A stretch of DNA of 64,000 bases from the NCBI RefSeq assembly GCF_008369325.1, contig NZ_VOBI01000010.1, forward strand, positions 1-64,000. Reading direction: 5' to 3'. The DNA is from Pseudomonas sp. ANT_H12B. GTDB lineage: Bacteria > Pseudomonadota > Gammaproteobacteria > Pseudomonadales > Pseudomonadaceae. Positions 59,026-64,000 of the stretch are shown here, one piece after another. Position 1 is the stretch's first letter; the number at the start of each line of letters is the position of its first letter. Both the position numbers and the translations under genes were made by a program. Below the pieces are notes generated by a model. The model was not told the DNA's origin, ran no database searches, and saw only the letters and a program-made list of their open reading frames with translations.

Positions 59026-61590
59026 TCAGGCGAAAACGATTTCGTCGTTTTCTACTGTGCCTGTGGCGGTGTCGCCCGGCATGAATCGACCCGACAGAAT
59101 CAACTGCGCCAGCGGGTTTTCGATCCAGCGCTGGATCGCTCGTTTGAGCGGCCGTGCGCCGTACACAGGGTCGTAACCGACAGCGATCAGCTTATCCATG
59201 GCTTCAGGGCTGAGTTCCAGCTTCAGCTCGCGCTCGGTCAGACGACTGCGCAGGCGACCCAACTGGATCTCGGTAATGCCCGCGATCTGATCCCGAGCCA
59301 ATGGCTCGAAAATCACCACTTCGTCGACCCGGTTGATGAACTCCGGCCGGAAGTGCGTGGAAATCGCATCCATCACCGCCGCGCGCTGCGCCTCTCGATC
59401 ACCGACCAGTTCCTGGATCTGTACCGAACCGAGGTTGGAGGTCATGACGATCACAGTGTTTTTGAAATCCACCGTGCGACCATGACTGTCAGTCAGTCGG
59501 CCATCTTCCAGCACTTGCAGCAAGACGTTGAAGACGTCAGGGTGGGCCTTCTCGACCTCATCCAGCAGGATCACCGAGTAAGGCTTGCGACGCACCGCCT
59601 CGGTCAGGTAACCGCCCTCTTCATAGCCTACGTAGCCTGGTGGCGCGCCGATCAGTCGAGCCACGGAATGTTTCTCCATGAATTCGGACATGTCGATCCG
59701 CACCATCGCCTCTTCCGTATCAAAGAGGAACTCGGCCAGTGCCTTGCACAGCTCGGTTTTGCCGACACCGGTCGGGCCGAGGAACATGAACGAACCGCTC
59801 GGACGATTCGGGTCGGACAACCCGGCCCGGGAACGCCGCACCGCGTTGGAAACGGCGATCACCGCTTCGTCCTGACCGATCACACGCTGGTGCAACAGGC
59901 TTTCCATCTTCATCAGCTTGTCGCGCTCGCCTTCGAGCATTTTCGACACCGGGATGCCGGTCCACTTCGAAACGACTTCAGCGATCTCCTCTTCAGTCAC
60001 CTTGCTGCGCAGCAACTGGTTTTCACTCTTTCCGTGCTGGTCGACCATTTGCAGGCTGCGCTCCAGATCCGGGATCACCCCGTATTGCAGCTCGGCCATG
60101 CGGTTCAGGTCACCTTTGCGGCGGGCAGTTTCCAGTTCCTGACGGGACTGCTCGATTTTCTGCTGGATCTGCGCGGAGCCCTGCACTTCAGCTTTTTCGG
60201 CGTTCCAGATTTCCTCCAGGTCCGAGTACTCACGTTCGAGGCGGACGATTTCTTCCTGGAGTTTTTCCAGACGTTTTATCGCGGCTTCGTCGCTTTCTTT
60301 CTTCAGCGCCTGGGATTCTACCTTCAGCTGAATCAGACGACGCTCCAGACGATCGAGCACTTCCGGCTTGGAATCGATCTCCATGCGGATGCGGCTAGCC
60401 GCTTCGTCGATCAGGTCGATGGCCTTGTCCGGCAACTGACGGTCAGTAATGTAGCGATGGCTGAGTTTGGCCGCCGCGATGATCGCGCCGTCGGTGATCG
60501 CCACTTTGTGGTGAACCTCGTAGCGTTCTTTCAAGCCACGCAGGATGGCGATGGTGTCTTCTTCGCTCGGTTCTTCCACCAGCACTTTCTGGAAGCGTCG
60601 CTCGAGGGCAGCGTCCTTCTCTATGTATTGGCGGTACTCGTTGAGCGTTGTGGCACCGACGCAGTGCAGTTCACCGCGGGCCAGCGCAGGCTTGAGCATA
60701 TTGCCCGCATCCATCGAGCCTTCGCCTTTACCGGCGCCGACCATGGTGTGCAATTCGTCGATGAACAGAATGATCTGCCCTTCCTGCTTCGACAGTTCGT
60801 TGAGCAAGGATTTCAGGCGCTCTTCGAACTCACCGCGGTACTTGGCACCGGCAATCAGCGACCCCATGTCCAGGGACAGCAGGCGCTTGCCTTTCAGGCC
60901 ATCCGGGACTTCGCCGTTGATGATGCGCTGGGCCAAGCCTTCGGCGATGGCGGTTTTACCCACGCCAGGTTCACCGATCAGCACCGGGTTGTTCTTGGTG
61001 CGGCGTTGCAGGACCTGAATGGTTCGACGAATTTCGTCGTCACGGCCGATCACCGGATCGAGCTTCCCTTCTTCGGCGCGCTTGGTCAGGTCAACGGTGT
61101 ATTTGTCCAGCGCCTGGCGCGACTCTTCGTGGTTGGCGTCATTGACGGCCTCGCCACCGCGCAGGTTGTTGATCGCGTTTTCCAAGGCTTTTTTGCTGAC
61201 GCCCTGGCCGAGCAACAATTTGCCGAGTTTGCTGTTCTCGTCCATCGCGGCGAGCAGCACGAGTTCGCTGGAGATGAACTGGTCGCCCTTCTGCTGGGCC
61301 AGACGATCTGCCTGGTTGAGCAGCCGCGCCAAATCCTGCGACATGTTGACGTCGCCGGTCGGGTTCTGGATTTTCGGTAGTTGGTCGAGCTCTTTGGTCA
61401 GCTCTTTGCGCAGGCTGTTGACGTCGAAGCCCACCTGCATCAACAGGGGTTTGATCGAACCACCCTGCTGCTCAAGCATGGCTTGCATCAAGTGCGCCGG
61501 CTCAATGCCCGGATGATCGAGGCCGACGGCCAGAGATTGGGCGTCGGATAGAGCTAACTGCAATTTGCTGGTTAAACGGTCTATACGCAT
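59026..61590 (-). CDS. clpB: ATP-dependent chaperone ClpB
   Basis: ClpB (854 aa) disaggregates proteins with DnaK. It has an N-domain, a first AAA+ domain with Walker A ([13 protein letters not shown]), a long coiled-coil middle domain (about residues 410-530) and a second AAA+ domain ([13 protein letters not shown]) with Walker B ([13 protein letters not shown]). The C-terminus is typical. No ClpP-docking IGF loop was seen, as expected. A sigma32-like promoter lies upstream. Confidence 0.97.
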   Translation of the reverse strand: MRIDRLTSKLQLALSDAQSLAVGLDHPGIEPAHLMQAMLEQQGGSIKPLLMQVGFDVNSLRKELTKELDQLPKIQNPTGDVNMSQDLARLLNQADRLAQQKGDQFISSELVLLAAMDENSKLGKLLLGQGVSKKALENAINNLRGGEAVNDANHEESRQALDKYTVDLTKRAEEGKLDPVIGRDDEIRRTIQVLQRRTKNNPVLIGEPGVGKTAIAEGLAQRIINGEVPDGLKGKRLLSLDMGSLIAGAKYRGEFEERLKSLLNELSKQEGQIILFIDELHTMVGAGKGEGSMDAGNMLKPALARGELHCVGATTLNEYRQYIEKDAALERRFQKVLVEEPSEEDTIAILRGLKERYEVHHKVAITDGAIIAAAKLSHRYITDRQLPDKAIDLIDEAASRIRMEIDSKPEVLDRLERRLIQLKVESQALKKESDEAAIKRLEKLQEEIVRLEREYSDLEEIWNAEKAEVQGSAQIQQKIEQSRQELETARRKGDLNRMAELQYGVIPDLERSLQMVDQHGKSENQLLRSKVTEEEIAEVVSKWTGIPVSKMLEGERDKLMKMESLLHQRVIGQDEAVIAVSNAVRRSRAGLSDPNRPSGSFMFLGPTGVGKTELCKALAEFLFDTEEAMVRIDMSEFMEKHSVARLIGAPPGYVGYEEGGYLTEAVRRKPYSVILLDEVEKAHPDVFNVLLQVLEDGRLTDSHGRTVDFKNTVIVMTSNLGSVQIQELVGDREAQRAAVMDAISTHFRPEFINRVDEVVIFEPLARDQIAGITEIQLGRLRSRLTERELKLELSPEAMDKLIAVGYDPVYGARPLKRAIQRWIENPLAQLILSGRFMPGDTATGTVENDEIVFA

Positions 61591-61660
61591 GGGTCACCTT
61601 CCTTTTAAGCAGGCCGGACCGATAAAACATCCTGAATGAAGAAACCTGCCAGATACCGTT

Positions 61661-61690
61661 ATAGATGCGGTCGATTCTGGGAGATTCAAG
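61661..61690 (-). promoter_or_regulatory. Sigma32-type heat-shock promoter of clpB
   Basis: On the minus strand CTTGAA (61685-61690) and CCGCATCTAT (61661-61670) are 14 bp apart, fitting the CTTGAA/CCCCATnT sigma32 pattern. It lies about 70 bp upstream of clpB. Confidence 0.75.
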
Positions 61691-61720
61691 CGTCGTGATG
61701 TTGATGTAGATCAGAGAAGT

Positions 61721-62446
61721 CTAGCGTTCGAGCCAGACTAAGGAGGCAAACCGACCGGTGCGTGGACTGCGGCGGTAGGAAAAGAAGCGAGGATCGGTCA
61801 CGGTGCAAAAACCGCCACCATAAACAGCGGTGACACCGCGAGCGGCCAGACGCAAGCGCGCCAGCTCGTAAATGTCAGCCATGAATTTGCCAGCATTTTG
61901 ACTCGGCACGAAGGCTTTGGCGGCTTCGGGCAATTGCTGGACGAAGGTTTCGCGCACTTCCGGGCCGACTTCAAAGGCTTGAGGACCAATGGCCGGACCG
62001 AGCCAGACCAGCACGTCTTCTGGCGGCACGGCCAGACTGTCGAGGGTCGCTTCCAGCACACCGGCCGCCAGCCCGCGCCAACCAGCATGGGCCGCGGCTA
62101 CGCGAGTGCCGGCACGGTCGCAGAACAACGCGGGCAGGCAATCGGCAGTCATTGCCGCACAGGCAATACCGGGCGTAGCCGTCCAGCTGGCATCGGCAGT
62201 GGCCGTAAGGCTTGGGTCTGCGTGGGCCACGGCAATGCCGTGAACCTGCTTTAACCAGGCCGGTTGAATAGAGAAATGATCGGTGAGGCGACGGCGGTTC
62301 TCGGCAACAGCTTTGGGGCTGTCATCGACGTGATCGCCGAGGTTGAGGCTGTCGAACGGCGCCAGACTGACGCCGCCCGCACGGGTGGTAACGCAGGCTT
62401 TCACCCCGGCAGGCGCAGGCCAGTCGGGAATCAGCCAGTCACTCAT
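61721..62446 (-). CDS. pgeF: Peptidoglycan editing factor PgeF (YfiH/multicopper-like domain)
   Basis: A 241-residue protein of the YfiH/laccase-domain family (PgeF), which in E. coli edits misincorporated amino acids in peptidoglycan precursors. The conserved His/Cys residues appear in WLKQVHGIAV, AAMTADCLPALF and AAAHAGWRGLAAG. It overlaps rluD by four bases. The rluD-pgeF-clpB order is conserved. Confidence 0.93.
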   Translation of the reverse strand: MSDWLIPDWPAPAGVKACVTTRAGGVSLAPFDSLNLGDHVDDSPKAVAENRRRLTDHFSIQPAWLKQVHGIAVAHADPSLTATADASWTATPGIACAAMTADCLPALFCDRAGTRVAAAHAGWRGLAAGVLEATLDSLAVPPEDVLVWLGPAIGPQAFEVGPEVRETFVQQLPEAAKAFVPSQNAGKFMADIYELARLRLAARGVTAVYGGGFCTVTDPRFFSYRRSPRTGRFASLVWLER

Positions 62447-63405
62447 CCGATGAACGCCTCGCGGTCTTGCTTGAGCAGCGTCAGCAACCAGACGAAATCG
62501 TCCGGCAGTGGCGATTCCCAGCTCATGCGTTTACCGGTGGTCGGATGATCCAGCTCCAGGAACCGCGCATGCAGCGCCTGACGCGGAAAAGCCTTCAACG
62601 ATTCGACCATGGTCACACTGGCTGCCGGCGGAATGCGGAAACGACCGCCGTAGGCAGGATCTCCGACCAACGGGTAGTTGATGTGGGCCATGTGCACGCG
62701 AATCTGGTGCGTACGACCGGTTTCCAGCTTCACCCGCACGTGAGTGTGGGAGCGGAAACGCTCGAGCACGCGGTAATGGCTGACGGCTTGCTTGCCACCT
62801 TCCATCACGGCCATGCGCTGGCGTTGCTGGCCGTGACGACCGATCGGGGCGTTGATCTTGCCACCGGCCGTCACCACACCGATCACGATGCACTCGTAGA
62901 TCCGGCTTACGCTGCGGCTCTGCAACTGTGTAACCAGCTGCGTCTGAGCCTGAATGGTCTTGGCCACCACCATCAGACCGGTGGTGTCCTTGTCCAGGCG
63001 ATGCACGATACCGGCGCGGGGCACATTGATAATGTCCGGCACGTGGTGCAGCAAAGCGTTGAGCAAGGTGCCATCAGCGTGACCGGCAGCCGGATGCACC
63101 ACCAGACCCGCAGGTTTGTTGATCACCAGGATGTCGTCATCTTCGTAGACGATGTCCAGCTCGATGTCTTGAGCGATCCATTCGCCCTGAGCTTCCTGCT
63201 CGGCAGTCAGTTCAAGAATGGCACCACCATGAACAATGTCTCGCGGGCGGATAACCGCCCCATCCACAGTCAGGCGGCCGTCTTTGATCCAGGCGGAAAG
63301 GCGCGAGCGCGAGTGCTCAGCGAATAATTGTGCGGCGACTTGATCGAGGCGTTGGCCGCCCAATTCGGACGGCACCTCTGCGCGAAGTTCAATTTTATCG
63401 GACAT
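62443..63405 (-). CDS. rluD: 23S rRNA pseudouridine(1911/1915/1917) synthase RluD
   Basis: RluD (320 aa) modifies helix 69 of 23S rRNA. An N-terminal S4 domain ([20 protein letters not shown]) is followed by the catalytic [15 protein letters not shown] motif with its Asp, and by [13 protein letters not shown] start it at MSDKIEL. A start seven codons earlier is possible. It is divergent from bamD. Confidence 0.95.
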   Translation of the reverse strand: MSDKIELRAEVPSELGGQRLDQVAAQLFAEHSRSRLSAWIKDGRLTVDGAVIRPRDIVHGGAILELTAEQEAQGEWIAQDIELDIVYEDDDILVINKPAGLVVHPAAGHADGTLLNALLHHVPDIINVPRAGIVHRLDKDTTGLMVVAKTIQAQTQLVTQLQSRSVSRIYECIVIGVVTAGGKINAPIGRHGQQRQRMAVMEGGKQAVSHYRVLERFRSHTHVRVKLETGRTHQIRVHMAHINYPLVGDPAYGGRFRIPPAASVTMVESLKAFPRQALHARFLELDHPTTGKRMSWESPLPDDFVWLLTLLKQDREAFIG

Positions 63406-63556
63406 GCTCAGACTAGGCGTCGGCACAGCCTTTGGTTTCGGCTGCGCGCTTGTGGTTAAATACGGCGTCTTTTGCCCCGAGGCTATTCAACGGGGCGCTC
63501 ATCATAACAGGACGGCCCCGCCCAAGACAGCGGCCGTCATAGGGACGCAAGCCGCC

Positions 63557-64000
63557 ATGCAAGTGAAACACCTGCTGCTGATCGCCATCCTCGCATTGAC
63601 CGCTGCTTGCTCATCGAAGGAAGTCGTAGACGAAAACCTTAGCGAAGTCGAGCTGTACCAGCAGGCTCAGACCGACCTGGATAACAACAGCTACACCAGC
63701 GCCACTTCGAAACTGAAGGCCCTGGAGTCGCGTTATCCGTTCGGCCGCTACGCCGATCAGGCTCAACTCGAGCTCATCTACGCCAACTACAAGAACGCCG
63801 AGCCTGAGGCTGCCAAGTCTGCCGCCGAGCGTTTCATTCGTCTGCATCCACAGCATCCGAACGTCGATTACGCTTACTACCTCAAGGGTCTGACCTCTTT
63901 CGACCAGGACGTCGGCATACTGGCGCGCTTCCTGCCGCTGGACATGACCAAGCGTGACCCGGGTGCCGCTCGCGACTCCTACAACGAGTTCGCCCAGCTG
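63557..64000 (+). CDS. bamD: Outer membrane assembly lipoprotein BamD (5' part)
   Basis: Only the first 148 codons are in the window; the gene continues past the right edge. BamD is the essential lipoprotein of the BAM complex, which inserts beta-barrel proteins. The lipobox is LTAAC (Cys18). TPR helices follow ([37 protein letters not shown]). The order rluD/bamD divergent is as in PAO1 (PA4544/PA4545). Confidence 0.95.
   Translation, partial: MQVKHLLLIAILALTAACSSKEVVDENLSEVELYQQAQTDLDNNSYTSATSKLKALESRYPFGRYADQAQLELIYANYKNAEPEAAKSAAERFIRLHPQHPNVDYAYYLKGLTSFDQDVGILARFLPLDMTKRDPGAARDSYNEFAQL

Noticed and set aside
59008..61380. A 790-codon open frame on the plus strand opposite clpB
   Set aside because: It mirrors clpB codon for codon, has no ribosome site or recognisable domain, and is the usual antisense frame of a high-GC gene.

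Overview
The window looks like the chromosome of a Pseudomonas of the P. fluorescens group. It has about 60% GC and very high coding density. Diagnostic loci are the Fur-regulated PrrF small RNA, the cbrX-cbrA-cbrB-crcZ carbon-control locus and many copies of the GTGGGAGCGAGC-type REP palindromes. Gene order follows two blocks that I recall from P. aeruginosa PAO1. The left block, to about 34.4 kb, corresponds to roughly PA4691-PA4733. The block from about 40.8 kb to the right end corresponds to roughly PA4525-PA4545. They are joined here through an accessory stretch. No phage, insertion sequence, CRISPR array or large island is present.

Layout: 0-3 kb: a strong stringent-type promoter firing off the left edge, msrPQ (methionine sulfoxide repair) and pssA. 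3-6.5 kb: branched-chain amino acid synthesis (ilvI-ilvH-ilvC, minus strand) behind a structured leader. 6.5-13 kb: small envelope proteins, PBP1B (mrcB), an APH-like/P-loop ATPase protein, a pentapeptide protein and a TfoX C-terminal protein. 13-17 kb: iron and heme (PrrF sRNA, ChaN/PhuW lipoprotein, hmuTUV). 17-21 kb: a Rieske protein, sfsA, an aminotransferase, dksA and gluQ. 21-26 kb: cbrX/cbrA/cbrB and the CrcZ RNA. 26-34.4 kb: pcnB-folK-panB-panC, pgi and acs. 34.4-40.5 kb: MpaB-like oxygenase, rRNA methyltransferase-like protein, a giant DUF748 protein, DUF2845 and a BON protein. 40.8-46 kb: type IV pilus pilA and pilBCD, then coaE-yacG. 46-54 kb: a CbiM-like permease, TrkH, a LysR regulator and a benzoate-uptake trio (benK-benE-oprD type). 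54-57 kb: DUF1780-MOSC-DUF3094-NDH-2. 57-64 kb: an EF-hand protein with EGKCG repeats, a chemoreceptor remnant, four tRNA genes, clpB, pgeF, rluD and the 5' part of bamD, which is cut by the window end.

Regulation visible in the DNA: a Fur box and sigma70 promoter for PrrF, a Fur-like site before hmuT, sigma54 promoters for CrcZ, pilA and the BON-domain gene, a probable CbrB palindrome before crcZ, and a sigma32-type promoter before clpB.

Most promising observations: (1) a secreted EF-hand protein carrying three tandem EGKCG motifs, the signature of HvfA-type copper-binding modified peptides, with no maturation genes nearby; (2) a sigma54 promoter with two matching dyads spaced three helical turns apart upstream of a BON-domain gene; (3) a 16-bp inverted repeat closing a structured ilvI leader that encloses a candidate leader peptide; (4) a rearranged tRNA cluster with a duplicated tRNA-Pro and a broken chemoreceptor gene.
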